Source: Clostridiales bacterium (GTDB lineage Bacteria; Bacillota; Clostridia; Oscillospirales; Oscillospiraceae). Taken from it: a DNA stretch of 64,000 nt. The stretch is from contig JAJUHC010000002.1 of the NCBI GenBank assembly GCA_029268065.1, forward strand, positions 98,675-162,674, written 5' to 3'. The position numbers and the translations under genes were made by a program. The notes beneath the pieces are model-generated. The model searched no databases and was not told where the DNA came from. It saw nothing but the letters and a program-made list of their open reading frames with translations. Shown piece by piece: positions 25,447 through 34,728 of the stretch. The stretch's first letter is position 1; each line of letters opens with the position of its first letter.

Positions 25447-25929
25447 CTACTGCTTTGCCGGGAGCAGGTGCTTACTTACATACTCGAGCTGTTCCTTTGT
25501 CATTTTACCCTTCTCCTTTAACACCTGCAGCGCCGCCCCCGGCAGATAGGTTTCCTCGCTTGGTGTATAAGGGAGTCCAAGATAATACGCCGTAAACATT
25601 TTTACCGAGCCCGTGCCGATTTCATACTGTGATCCCGCGTACTTTGTTTCGAGGTCCTTGCACTTGAAATTAGCGGCCTCGCCTTCGCTCAGCCCGAACG
25701 CGTCAGCGAGATCCTTCAGTGGTATCTTAAACAGGCTGCTTATTTCTGAGAACGAATACGAGCCCCTGATATCCGCAGGATTATATACCTCCGCCAGCTT
25801 TTCATCACGATACTTTACCGGAACCTTGGTCGACTGCGTTTTCCAGATGCCTCCCAGATTGGCTGCCACTATCCCCACCACAAATATTGCAATTACGATA
25901 ATTATCGCGGCCTGCGGCTTAATTTTCAT
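25447..25929 (-). CDS. Single-pass membrane protein partnered with the NapH-like ferredoxin
   Basis: The 160-residue protein has one membrane helix (about 5-27) and a soluble domain facing out, with IRGSYSFSEISSLFKIPLKDLADAFGL and YLGLPYTPSEETYLPGAALQVLKEKGKMT. I recognise no named domain. It overlaps the 4Fe-4S membrane protein gene by eleven bases, so the two proteins probably act together in extracytoplasmic electron transfer. ATG 25929 follows GGAAGGTG; a GTG three codons earlier is possible. Confidence 0.65.
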   Translation of the reverse strand: MKIKPQAAIIIVIAIFVVGIVAANLGGIWKTQSTKVPVKYRDEKLAEVYNPADIRGSYSFSEISSLFKIPLKDLADAFGLSEGEAANFKCKDLETKYAGSQYEIGTGSVKMFTAYYLGLPYTPSEETYLPGAALQVLKEKGKMTKEQLEYVSKHLLPAKQ

Positions 25930-26764
25930 GTGCTGCACCTTCCTTTCTGACAGAAATGGTAACCGTATCCTTCACCGGGCAGGAAACCTCGCTTGTGCAT
26001 TTGTGACAGCTTATGCACTGGAGGTCGCTGATTACTTCCTTTCCGGATACTTCTACGTTCATAGGGCAGACCTTATCGCACTTTTTGCAGTTTATGCATG
26101 TGCTTTTGCTGCGTCTCAGCTTGAATATCCTGATTTTGTTGAAGAGCCCAAGCAGCGCTCCGTACGGGCAGAGGTACTTGCACCAGGGTCTCTCTACAAC
26201 CAGAGAAAGCACGGTTACAACTCCGAGCATTATGTACGCCGAGACGGCCACTTCGTTCGTGAAGAAGTTGAAAAGCGCGTAGAAGGGGTCTGCATTCTGG
26301 AAAACAAGCTTCGCGGTTGCCGCGGTATTGTAAACAACCATAACAAGCACAATATACCTGATATAGCGCAGCGCCTTGTCAAGCTTCGCCGGAACGGCCC
26401 TGTTGTATATTTTCGGAAACAGCTTCCTGCCAAGCCTTCCTATCCATTCCTGAAACGCTCCGAACGGACAAATATACCCGCAGAAAACAGCCCCGAAGAG
26501 CAGCGCAGTCACCGCCGAGATTATCGCGAGGATAAAAGACGAGCTATGTACCTTCTGCACAAACATGCCCGTCATGACCAATTGATAAAGCGTTTCCACT
26601 CCTCCGAAGGGACAGACCGCATGCAGCGATGCCTGCGACGCAAAGGGTATGCTTATGCCTTTTTCAGCAAGCCATTTGCTGACGGTAATAAAGAACACCA
26701 GGGCAAAAACAGCTATCTGAACTATCCGCCTTAAAGCGGCGGCGCTTCTCTTTTTATTGTTCAT
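25919..26764 (-). CDS. NapH/CcoG-like membrane 4Fe-4S protein
   Basis: The 281-residue protein has four or five membrane helices. Two CPxG boxes (CGYICPFGAFQEW, about 95-107; CKYLCPYGALLG, about 195-206), the NapH hallmark, are followed by a cytoplasmic ferredoxin domain with CINCKKCDKVCP and CISCHKCTSEVSCP. It probably carries electrons across or onto the membrane. The nearby FMN_bind proteins (12.7-13.7 kb) are possible acceptors but are in another operon. ATG 26764. The downstream single-pass gene overlaps it. Confidence 0.88.
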   Translation of the reverse strand: MNNKKRSAAALRRIVQIAVFALVFFITVSKWLAEKGISIPFASQASLHAVCPFGGVETLYQLVMTGMFVQKVHSSSFILAIISAVTALLFGAVFCGYICPFGAFQEWIGRLGRKLFPKIYNRAVPAKLDKALRYIRYIVLVMVVYNTAATAKLVFQNADPFYALFNFFTNEVAVSAYIMLGVVTVLSLVVERPWCKYLCPYGALLGLFNKIRIFKLRRSKSTCINCKKCDKVCPMNVEVSGKEVISDLQCISCHKCTSEVSCPVKDTVTISVRKEGAAHEN

Positions 26765-26943
26765 TAAACTTCCTCCTTCTTTTTGTGCTCATACTAATTT
26801 CTAAAGTTGTCAAAATTGTGTCTTTTCATTAATTAATTCTTGTCATTTTTATTCGTCGATGCATGGATAACATCTTAACCTGATTTCCGCTGTGCAAGAT
26901 GCCTAAATCCGCATTATATTACATGCTATATTTAGTAATGATG

Positions 26944-26972
26944 TTGAACAAAACGTTTTAGCATGTTACAAT
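26944..26972 (+). promoter_or_regulatory. Promoter of the organic-anion permease
   Basis: TTGAAC (26944-26949), 17 bases, TACAAT (26967-26972). The start codon is 112 bases away, leaving a leader of about 100 bases in which I see no structured element. The remainder of the 26765-27084 gap is AT-rich and empty. Confidence 0.6.
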
Positions 26973-27084
26973 ACCAGCGAAATGTCGCATTCCCTTTTCC
27001 CCGCGCTCAGTATGTTTATGTATTGCCGCACAGAAGCTTTCAGTCAGGCAAAGCATAAAAGAATTAGGAGGTAAAAGAAGAGAA

Positions 27085-28389
27085 ATGACAAACGTTCTTA
27101 TTTTCTTCGCAGGCTTTATTCTCGCAATCGTAATTGGTCAGATCTTTAAGATCAACCCCGGCTTTGTCGCCATCGCGCTCGGCTTTATTATCACTTGGCT
27201 TTTCCTCGGCGTCAAAGGGACGTCAAATTCTTTCATCAACCTCTTCCCCATCAGCCTCTTTTGGAACTACGGCATGCCTATCATTTTCTACGCCTTTGCG
27301 GCGGCAAACGGCACGCTGAACTCTCTGGGCCAGCACATCATCTGGAAGTTCCGCAACGCCAAGTGGGCGGTTTCGCTCGCGATTCTTGTCGTTGCCGCTA
27401 TCGTCGCAGTCTGCGGAGCCGGAACCTCCAATACCTTCATTGTCGCCCCCTTGGCCTGGAGCATCGCTATTCCCGCGGGTCTTCCCGTACTTCTCGTTCC
27501 CTTTGCGCTCTGGTGCGGTTCGTTTATCGGCTCCTTCTGGCCCTGGACTTCAAACGCGGCTCTTCACATTGGTCTGGTAACGCAGAACGTGAAGGGCATC
27601 AACGTGGAGAACACTATTTGGGCCATGGGCGTTTATTACGCGCTTTTCGCTCTGGTTGTTTTCGTTATAGCCTTTTTTGCGCTGAAAGGCTGGAAAACCC
27701 AGGCTCACGCCGACGACTCCGTCATAACGAAGCCCGATCCTTTTACAGGTCAGCAGAAAATAACCCTCGGTATAATCTTCCTGCTTATCGCCCTGCTTCT
27801 TATTCCTTCAGTACTGAAAACATTCATGCCGAAAAACCCCGTCTTTGCCTGGATGTCCACCAATCTTTCCATCCCAGTTACCAGCGCGATCGGAATAACA
27901 GTCCTTTGCATTCTTAACCTCGGAAACCTTTCCGAGGTGTTTGGAAAGCATGTCAACTGGAACGTGCTCTGGACAATTACTGGCATGTCCATGTACTGCG
28001 GACTTGCGAACAGCCTCGGCGTCATTACGACGCTCGGCAACGCGCTCAAGACCCTGCCCCCCGTGATAATCGCCCCCGCAGTTGTGGCGATAGGCGCCGC
28101 GCTGAGCTTTGTCGTGTCAGCCTCCGCCGTTCTCCCGCTGCTTTACGCGATGGTTCCGGCGCTTGCCGCAGCGGCTCATATTTCACCGGCGGCGATGGTC
28201 ATCACAGTCGCGATGGGCGTCGGCGTTACCTCCTTCAGCCCCTTCTCCGTCGGCGGCGCAACTTCTCTTATCGGCGCTCCTCCGGAGGTGGCGGGCAAGC
28301 TGGTCGTCAAGATGATTGTCTGCGCGGTCGGCATGGCGCTTTTCGGCGTGATTCTCGCCTTCCTCGGAGTCTTCCGTATCGGCTTATAA
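27085..28389 (+). CDS. Organic-anion permease (MatC/SLC13-like)
   Basis: The 434-residue protein has about eleven or twelve membrane helices in two similar halves. It contains CGAGTSNTFIVAP and ITVAMGVGVTSFSPFSVGGATSLIGAP, which resemble the paired substrate loops of the ion transporter superfamily (SLC13, MatC, TTT-type). A di- or monocarboxylate is the best guess for substrate. ATG 27085 follows AGGAGG. It stands alone between the membrane ferredoxin operon and palindromic element copy 2, and could feed the glycyl radical pathway. Confidence 0.8.
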   Translation: MTNVLIFFAGFILAIVIGQIFKINPGFVAIALGFIITWLFLGVKGTSNSFINLFPISLFWNYGMPIIFYAFAAANGTLNSLGQHIIWKFRNAKWAVSLAILVVAAIVAVCGAGTSNTFIVAPLAWSIAIPAGLPVLLVPFALWCGSFIGSFWPWTSNAALHIGLVTQNVKGINVENTIWAMGVYYALFALVVFVIAFFALKGWKTQAHADDSVITKPDPFTGQQKITLGIIFLLIALLLIPSVLKTFMPKNPVFAWMSTNLSIPVTSAIGITVLCILNLGNLSEVFGKHVNWNVLWTITGMSMYCGLANSLGVITTLGNALKTLPPVIIAPAVVAIGAALSFVVSASAVLPLLYAMVPALAAAAHISPAAMVITVAMGVGVTSFSPFSVGGATSLIGAPPEVAGKLVVKMIVCAVGMALFGVILAFLGVFRIGL

Positions 28390-28428
28390 GCGCGATTCGG
28401 CAAACATACATACAAGACTCCAAAAAAA

Positions 28429-28576
28429 GGGGCTGTTGCAAAACAAATTTGCGATAGCAAATTCACAAAAAAGCGGCCCTACAAACAAAAAAATGCGCTT
28501 TGAAATGGCTTTTAAGGCCAAATCAAGGCGCATTTTTGTACATTATTTTTCGACCAGGGCGTTTTGCTACAGCCCC
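28429..28576. repeat. MITE-like palindromic element, copy 2
   Basis: The 148-bp element is the reverse complement of the core at 9707-9855 with about six differences by my reading. It begins GGGGCTGTTGCAA and ends TTGCTACAGCCCC, so one end has decayed by one base. The outer A/T symmetry of copy 1 is absent. It again lies between two convergent genes. Confidence 0.87.
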
Positions 28577-28593
28577 TTCTATTATCTTTTCCC

Positions 28594-29556
28594 TTACATA
28601 TTTTCGCTGTTGATTTCCTTTGCCCTGCAGCAGGCAACGAAGTGATTTTCCGAATACTCCGCAAGAGTCTGCGGCTCCGCGCACTCGGGCTTTGCGTACT
28701 GGCACCTGTTGGAAAACCGGCAGCCGGGCTTTGGGTTTATTGGAGAAGTCACCTCGCCTTTTAGTATTATCCTGTGCTTCGGGTTATGGATATCCACGGA
28801 GGGAATGGCGGACAGCAGGGCCTTAGTATACGGATGGAGCGGCTTTGCAAAAAGCTCCTTTGTCGGGCAGGTTTCAACCATCTGGCCCATATACATCACG
28901 CTTATATAATGCGATATGTAGCGCACCACCGACAGGTCGTGCGTGATGAACATGTATGTAAGGTCGTTGTCCCGCTGGAGATCCTGGAGAAGGTTGAGTA
29001 TCTGCGCCTGAATTGAAACGTCAAGCGACGACACAGGCTCATCGCACACAATGAACTTCGGCTTAAGCGCAAGGGCGCGCGCTATGACCACCCTCTGCCG
29101 CCTGCCTCCGTCAAGCTCATGCGGGTATGACAGGTAATAGTTTTTTGCAAGCCCAACCATGTCCATCAGCTTTTCCGTCTCAAATTGGAGCTCCGCCTTT
29201 GAGAAGCGTTTTGAGAGCATGAGCGGCTCCCTTATCGTATCGCTTACCGTCAGCCGGGGGTTGAGTGAGGAATATGGGTCCTGAAATATTATCTGGACCT
29301 GCTCGCGCAGCTTTTTCATCTGCCTCGAATTTAATCTCGTTACGTCCTCGCCCTCAAAAAATATCTTGCCGTCAGTGCTCTCTAAAAGGTGTATCATCGT
29401 TCTGCCAAGGGTGGACTTGCCGCAGCCGGATTCACCGACAACGCCCATGGTCGAGCCGGTCCTGATTGAAAAGCTCACGTCGTCCACCGCGTGCAGCATT
29501 CCCCTGGGCGTGGGGAAATACTTTTTGAGGTTTTTTACTTCTATGATATTCGACAT
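28594..29556 (-). CDS. dppF: Oligopeptide ABC transporter ATP-binding protein
   Basis: The 320-residue ATPase has Walker A GESGCGKST, Walker B FIVCDEP and the C-terminal oligopeptide-transporter region with CRFSNRCQYAKPEC, whose cysteines bind an Fe-S cluster in this family. The signature is ELDGGRRQR rather than LSGGQ; Asp in place of Ser is known in this DppF/OppF branch. ATG 29556 follows GGAGGCG; it overlaps dppD by sixteen bases. It is the last gene of the dppABCDF operon, which imports peptides or related solutes. Confidence 0.92.
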   Translation of the reverse strand: MSNIIEVKNLKKYFPTPRGMLHAVDDVSFSIRTGSTMGVVGESGCGKSTLGRTMIHLLESTDGKIFFEGEDVTRLNSRQMKKLREQVQIIFQDPYSSLNPRLTVSDTIREPLMLSKRFSKAELQFETEKLMDMVGLAKNYYLSYPHELDGGRRQRVVIARALALKPKFIVCDEPVSSLDVSIQAQILNLLQDLQRDNDLTYMFITHDLSVVRYISHYISVMYMGQMVETCPTKELFAKPLHPYTKALLSAIPSVDIHNPKHRIILKGEVTSPINPKPGCRFSNRCQYAKPECAEPQTLAEYSENHFVACCRAKEINSENM

Positions 29557-30578
29557 TGTCTCGCCTCCATATCCGCCGCGTGGACGCATCTGCAGTAGTG
29601 TCCCGGTCTGATTTCCGTCATCTCAATCCTTCCGCTCCTGCACTCCTCCGTGGCATATGCGCAGCGCGGATGGAAGTGGCAGCCTTCCGGCAAATCCGAA
29701 GCGTCCGGCGGCATTCCGGGAATGGGTTTCAGACGGGTCTCCTCGCTGTTCAGGCTGGGAAGCGAGTTGAAAAGCCCGACGGTATACGGGTGCGTCGGAT
29801 AATCGAATATCTCCTCCTTGGAGCCTTTTTCGATTATTTCGCCCGCGTAAACGATCGCGACCTCGTCACAGACTTCGGCTATGACGCCGAGGTCGTGCGT
29901 TATCATGATCATGGACATGTTGTGCTCCTGCTTGAGCTTGTATATCATGTCGAGTATCTGCGCCTGTATCGTCACGTCGAGCGCCGTAGTCGGCTCGTCC
30001 GCGAGCAGGAGGTCCGGATTGCAGGAGAGCGCCATCGCTATTACTATGCGCTGCTTCATCCCTCCGGAAAACTGGTGGGGATACTCGTTGTAGCGTTCGC
30101 TGGGGATGCCGACCATCTCAAGCATCTCGGCTATTCTCTCGGCCGCCTTCTGATGGTTCAGCTTTTCGTGCAGCTTGTAGACCTCCTCGATCTGCTCCCC
30201 TATGGTGAGCACGGGATTGAGCGCCGTCATGGGGTCCTGAAAGACCATCGAGATCTTCTTGCCGCGGATCTCGCCCATCCTTTTCAGGGGCGCCTTCAGC
30301 AGGTCTTCCCCCTCGAAACGCACTTCTCCGCCGACTATCTTGGCCGGCGGGTCCGGCAGTATGCGGAGTATGGACTTGGCAATGGTCGTTTTCCCCGCGC
30401 CCGTTTCACCGACAAGGCCGAGGGTCTGCCCCCTTTTCAGGTCAAATGACACGCCGTTGACGGCGCGGATTACCTGTCCGCTCGCGGTATATATTACTTC
30501 CAGATTCCTTACCGACAGCAGGGTATCGCCGCCGGCTTCCGAACGGATTTCTCTTTTGCTGTCCAACGCTTCATTCAT
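29541..30578 (-). CDS. dppD: Oligopeptide ABC transporter ATP-binding protein
   Basis: The 345-residue ATPase has Walker A GETGAGKTT, signature SGGMKQR, Walker B LLLADEP and the late CHFHPRCAYATEEC cluster motif of the OppD/DppD group. It pairs with DppF as the nucleotide-binding dimer. ATG 30578 follows AAAGGTG, twelve bases after dppC. Confidence 0.93.
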   Translation of the reverse strand: MNEALDSKREIRSEAGGDTLLSVRNLEVIYTASGQVIRAVNGVSFDLKRGQTLGLVGETGAGKTTIAKSILRILPDPPAKIVGGEVRFEGEDLLKAPLKRMGEIRGKKISMVFQDPMTALNPVLTIGEQIEEVYKLHEKLNHQKAAERIAEMLEMVGIPSERYNEYPHQFSGGMKQRIVIAMALSCNPDLLLADEPTTALDVTIQAQILDMIYKLKQEHNMSMIMITHDLGVIAEVCDEVAIVYAGEIIEKGSKEEIFDYPTHPYTVGLFNSLPSLNSEETRLKPIPGMPPDASDLPEGCHFHPRCAYATEECRSGRIEMTEIRPGHYCRCVHAADMEARQCRIS

Positions 30579-30590
30579 ATCTTTACACCT

Positions 30591-31475
30591 TTAGTCCTTC
30601 AGCTTTGGGTCAAGAGCGTCGCGCAGTCCGTCTCCGAGCATATTCAGGGACAAAACGGCTATCATAATCGTGACGCCGGGAAAAATGACCAGATGCGGGT
30701 AGTTTGTGATATAGTTTCTGCCGCCCGCGAGCATCGCGCCCCACTCTGGCGTGGGAGGCTGCACCCCCAGGCCTATGAAGCTGAGCGACGCCGCTATAAG
30801 TATGGCGGTCGCGATACCCATTGTAGACTGGACGATCAGCGGCGAAAGCGCATTCGGCAGAACATGCCTGCTTATTATCCTGAAGCTCGAGGCGTTTATC
30901 GACGTGGCAGCCTCCAGATATTCCATCTTGCGTATGTTCAGGATGGAGGCTCGGGTCATTCGGGCAAAGGCCGGCGTAACGCCTATTGCAAGAGCTATGA
31001 TGCAGTTCGTGAAGCCCGGCCCGAGCGTAGCTGATACCGCGATAGCCAGAACAAGCCCCGGAATCGCCTGTATGACGTCAAGTATGCGCATAATCAAAAG
31101 GTCAGACTTGCCTCCGAAATAACCCGCGATGGAACCGATCGCCGCACCCGCGACGGCGGCGCAGGATATGGAAATTATACCTATGCGGAGCGAATATCTT
31201 CCCCCGTACATTATCCTGCTGAGGATATCCCTGCCCAGTTCGTCTGTCCCGAAGAGGTGCTCCCGGCTCGGAGGGGAGAACATGTTCGCAAGGTCGGTCT
31301 TGTCATATTGATAAGGTGCGAGCCATGGGGAAAAGATTGCCACAAGCGTCATGATAATGATTATTATCAAACCCGCCACCGCCATCTTGTTTCTTTTCAG
31401 GCGGCTTACTATGTACTTGAACTGACTTGACTTCTTAAGCTTCTGACCAGTTAAGCCCGTTATTTCATTTCGCAT
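30591..31475 (-). CDS. dppC: Oligopeptide ABC transporter permease
   Basis: The 294-residue permease has an N-terminal OppC-N segment (KRNKMAVAGLIIIIIMTLVAIF), six membrane helices and the coupling loop EYLEAATSINASSFRIISRHVLPNA. HLFGTDELGRDILSR is diagnostic of DppC/OppC. It overlaps dppB by eleven bases. Confidence 0.93.
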   Translation of the reverse strand: MRNEITGLTGQKLKKSSQFKYIVSRLKRNKMAVAGLIIIIIMTLVAIFSPWLAPYQYDKTDLANMFSPPSREHLFGTDELGRDILSRIMYGGRYSLRIGIISISCAAVAGAAIGSIAGYFGGKSDLLIMRILDVIQAIPGLVLAIAVSATLGPGFTNCIIALAIGVTPAFARMTRASILNIRKMEYLEAATSINASSFRIISRHVLPNALSPLIVQSTMGIATAILIAASLSFIGLGVQPPTPEWGAMLAGGRNYITNYPHLVIFPGVTIMIAVLSLNMLGDGLRDALDPKLKD

Positions 31476-32427
31476 CGCCTATCCTCCTTTTGCTCTTCTG
31501 GTACTGGCTTTTTATACGCGGGTCGACGAACGCGTAAATGAGGTCCATGAGCAGCATGACAAGGCTGAACACTATTGACATGAATATGACCGCTCCCTGT
31601 ATGGCGGGGTAATCCCGGCTGTTTATAGCCGTGACCATATATACGCCCAGTCCCGGGATCGAGAACACCGTTTCTATTACAAGCGCGCCTCCCAGCATCA
31701 GCCCGAAGGAGGTTACGGCGTCCGTCACGACCGGGATAAGAGCATTCCTGAGGGCGTGCTTATAGATTACGACCCTTTCCACCTGTCCCTTCGCCCTTGC
31801 GGTTACTATATAGTCGGCGCGGATGACCTCCAGCATGCTTGAGCGCGTCTGGCGGGCGATGGTCGCAAGGCCGCCGAAGGAACAGGCTATGCAGGGCAGT
31901 ATATAGCTCCTCAGCCCGTCTCCTATGCCCATCGCAGGCAGAAGCGCGAGCTTCAGTGCAAACAGCAGGACCAGCATAAGAGCGACCCAGAAGCCTGGCA
32001 TCGACACCCCGAAAAGCGCCACCATCATGGCGATGCTGTCCTGCCATTTGTAATGATTGACGGCCGCTGCTATGCCAAGCGGAATCCCTATGACTATCGC
32101 GATAAGAATGCTGAAAAAAGCAATCGTTAGTGTGCGCGGAAAGCGCTCCATGATATCCCCTGAAACGCTGCGGTTATTCATATATGATTTTCCCAAATCC
32201 TGCTTAAGGATTAAATTTCCCATGTAGTCGGCAAGCCTCTGAACATAGCCTTTGTCAAGGCCCAGTTCGGCGTTTTTCTGTTTCAGCTGCTCCGCCGAAG
32301 CGTTTGAGCCGAGTATGATCGTCGCCGGATCTCCGGGAGTAAAGTACATGATGGTAAAAATCAGCACCGTAACCCCCAGCGCCACCGGGATAATCATCAG
32401 AAGCCTTTTAATGATATACCTTCCCAT
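31465..32427 (-). CDS. dppB: Oligopeptide ABC transporter permease
   Basis: The 320-residue permease has six membrane helices, the TPGDPA motif near the N-terminus, ARQTRSSMLEVIRADYIVTARAKG and the coupling loop KHALRNALIP, all typical of DppB/OppB. I chose ATG 32427 with GAGGAT upstream over the in-frame TTG at 32442. A stable hairpin lies between it and dppA. Confidence 0.93.
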   Translation of the reverse strand: MGRYIIKRLLMIIPVALGVTVLIFTIMYFTPGDPATIILGSNASAEQLKQKNAELGLDKGYVQRLADYMGNLILKQDLGKSYMNNRSVSGDIMERFPRTLTIAFFSILIAIVIGIPLGIAAAVNHYKWQDSIAMMVALFGVSMPGFWVALMLVLLFALKLALLPAMGIGDGLRSYILPCIACSFGGLATIARQTRSSMLEVIRADYIVTARAKGQVERVVIYKHALRNALIPVVTDAVTSFGLMLGGALVIETVFSIPGLGVYMVTAINSRDYPAIQGAVIFMSIVFSLVMLLMDLIYAFVDPRIKSQYQKSKRRIGDAK

Positions 32428-32584
32428 AATATATCCTCGCAATTTTTATATTCGCAGTATCCGAAGCTGTTAACTCCCTGTTTGTCTGGATTAAGACCTC
32501 AAAATGAGATTAGTCGTGGAGCCAAGGCGTTTGCGGCGGCGCGGCTTGCGCTCCCCCGTCAGCATCGCCCCACTCCTTTAATAA

Positions 32585-32619
32585 ATTCCCCATATGAGCT
32601 GCTAACCCATATGGGGAAT
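32585..32619 (-). terminator. Hairpin between dppA and dppB
   Basis: ATTCCCCATATG and CATATGGGGAAT form a perfect 12-bp stem with an 11-base loop. With no long T run it may act as an attenuator or as a 3' stabiliser of the dppA message, giving more binding protein than permease. Confidence 0.6.
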
Positions 32620-32680
32620 CCGAAACTCACGTTGCCGTATGCGGCACAAAGACCTCTTTTCTCAGAGGCTGTTTATATGC

Positions 32681-34264
32681 TTATTTGCTGACAAAGTTAT
32701 CCGCGTATGTGCAGGCGCCGGGGATTATCATATTCTGAGTGTTGACCACTATGGACTTAATCGTATTGACATACACATAGCTGTACTTGGAATAGAGAAG
32801 ACCCGTGCCCACGCAGACCTCCTTGAGGTACTGGTGGAAGGCGTCCATGTTCTCGGGTGTGTGGGTGGTCTCGTCCAGGCACTTTTCAAGCAGGCTCTGG
32901 AGCTTGGAGTCCACAAGGAAGCCGCGGGTCGCGCCCTTGAACATTCTTGCGTCGAAGCTGAATCTCCAGGTGGAGGCCACATAGTCGCCGGAGCCCTTAT
33001 TCGTGACCATTATATCCCATTGGGTGGGGTCGTTGATGTAATTGTTGAAAAGGCTGTCGTCATAGCTTACGATCTTGGATTTGATCCCCACCTCGCCGAG
33101 CTGGGCCTGAATAATCTGCGCCATCATCTTGTGCGCGGTCGGGGGGCCGGTCATTATCGTAAGCGTCTGTCCCGAATAACCCGATTTTGCGATAAGCTCC
33201 TTGGCTTTGGCTACGTTGTAGGTGAAATAATCCTGCGTGTCCCACGCTTTGACATAGTCGCCGTAAACGCTGTTTCCGTAGGTTTTCGCAACCGTTCCTA
33301 CTCCGCCGTATGCGCCCTTGATAAGCGCGTTCTTATCGATCGCGTAGTTTATCGCCTGTCTCAGCGCCTGGCTTCCCGTAGGACGATCCTTTGTCGTGTT
33401 GAAAAGAAGCACCTGGGTAAGCGCGGCATCGGCGGTCTGGACGGTGAAGTTCTTGATGTCTCCGCCTGCCTCAAAGCGCTTGAGGTCCGTCATGGAAACG
33501 TTATCCGAATAATCCAGGCTGCCGGTCTGAAGCCCAGTAACAACCTGGGCAGGTTCGGAGACCACCTTGTACACTATCTGGTCCACGTTCTGTCCCGCGT
33601 AGATGGAGCGCAGCTCCTTGCTTTGCCAGTATTTCTCGTTTTTGACCACCGTTATGCTCGAGCCGGGAACATACGACTTAACAACATAGGGGCCGGTCGC
33701 GACGGGCTTGTTGGCCATTCCGTCCTTGTCGGCTTTGTATGCCGCCTGGGACACGATGTAGACGAAGGTCACCGAGTTGAGGAAGCCTCCTATGGTCTTG
33801 TCGTTCAGAGAAATCTCAACCGTGTAATCGTCTATCTTCTTTATGCTTTTGAAAGAACCGAGGAAGGTCTTCATATTGCCCTGCGCCGAGGCCTGCTCAT
33901 AAGAGAAAACCACGTCGTCCGCGGTGATTTTATTGCCTGCGGAGTCGGTCACGTTCTTGTAAAGCGACACCTGATATGTAAGATCATTGATCTTCTTGTA
34001 TCCGGAGGCTATCCTGGGCTTCAGCTCGCCGCCCAATTTTTCTATGCCGAACAGGGATTCATAGATCTCGGGATGGACGGTAGCCGCAGTGCTTGCGCCC
34101 TTCCATGGCGCCAGAGAACCGGGATCGGCAAAAATCGCGATATTAACCGATTTTAGCTTGGGCGCCGCCGCAGGTGTTGGCGTGCTGCTCGTGCCTCCGG
34201 AACAGCCCGCAAAAAGACTCACGGCGAGCACGACACTCAGAGCGATTGCAATTAATCTCTTCAT
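32681..34264 (-). CDS. dppA: Peptide/solute-binding lipoprotein (family 5)
   Basis: The 527-residue protein has a lipoprotein signal (MKRLIAIALSVVLAVSLFAGC, lipid on the Cys of FAGC), a Ser/Thr/Pro linker and the family 5 SBP fold with YQVSLYKNVT, LRQAINYAIDKNALI and KAKELIAKSGY. It captures peptides or other oligomeric solutes at the outer face for DppBCDF. The ATG at 34264 lies behind GAGGGAG; an ATG five codons earlier overlaps this ribosome binding site. Substrate unknown; dipeptides, opines and nickel chelates are all handled by this family. Confidence 0.92.
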   Translation of the reverse strand: MKRLIAIALSVVLAVSLFAGCSGGTSSTPTPAAAPKLKSVNIAIFADPGSLAPWKGASTAATVHPEIYESLFGIEKLGGELKPRIASGYKKINDLTYQVSLYKNVTDSAGNKITADDVVFSYEQASAQGNMKTFLGSFKSIKKIDDYTVEISLNDKTIGGFLNSVTFVYIVSQAAYKADKDGMANKPVATGPYVVKSYVPGSSITVVKNEKYWQSKELRSIYAGQNVDQIVYKVVSEPAQVVTGLQTGSLDYSDNVSMTDLKRFEAGGDIKNFTVQTADAALTQVLLFNTTKDRPTGSQALRQAINYAIDKNALIKGAYGGVGTVAKTYGNSVYGDYVKAWDTQDYFTYNVAKAKELIAKSGYSGQTLTIMTGPPTAHKMMAQIIQAQLGEVGIKSKIVSYDDSLFNNYINDPTQWDIMVTNKGSGDYVASTWRFSFDARMFKGATRGFLVDSKLQSLLEKCLDETTHTPENMDAFHQYLKEVCVGTGLLYSKYSYVYVNTIKSIVVNTQNMIIPGACTYADNFVSK

Positions 34265-34296
34265 TTCATTCTCCCTCATTACATATTATTTTCAAA

Positions 34297-34321
34297 CCCG
34301 GAAGCTCTTGCCGCTTCCGGG
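34297..34321 (-). promoter_or_regulatory. Hairpin in the dppA leader
   Basis: CCCGGAAGC and GCTTCCGGG pair perfectly around TCTTGCC, about 32 bases before the ATG. It could affect translation or message stability of the binding protein. Confidence 0.45.
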
Positions 34322-34654
34322 AAGAAATACAAGACCAGAACAGGGATCGGAATTATTTTGCAATATTGGATAAATTTTAAATAAAATATTTTACATTCTG
34401 GAAGCAAGCCACCGCAGCAAAAAGTATACCGCAATTCCAGACTCGGAGAGCACCTTTGGCAAAAGCATACACTATCTCAACGCGCATTGTCAAGAACGCT
34501 CATAACTATTGTACATAAATAATTTATGAGCACGGGAGGCCAATTGTAAAAACTCATCTTATACGGAAAATTTTAGTTTGAGTTTTAATAAGCAGAAAAG
34601 CCCGCTTTAATTGGCAAATCAAATTAATTTCATTTTTCGCCTTGCGGCCGTAAA

Positions 34655-34690
34655 AAGACAGGCTCCCGCAATCCGCCCGGGGGCCTGTCA
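34655..34690 (-). terminator. Terminator of the TauE-like gene
   Basis: On the minus strand GACAGGC and GCCTGTC form a stem enclosing a GC-rich inner part and run into TTTTT; a smaller CCCGGa/tCCGGG hairpin precedes it. Confidence 0.65.
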
Positions 34691-34728
34691 AAAAGTAAAC
34701 CCGGAGAAATCCGGGTGAAGTTCAGTAT

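Larger units (their letters stand above)
34280..34728. other. Intergenic region upstream of dppA
   Basis: This 449-bp gap holds the dppA leader hairpin (34297-34321), AT-rich DNA that must contain the dppA promoter, and the terminator of the TauE-like gene (34655-34690). No open frame is supported. Confidence 0.5.

Noticed and set aside
32639..34156. 505-codon plus-strand frame opposite dppA
   Set aside because: Antisense shadow; dppA has a lipoprotein signal and family motifs along its full length.
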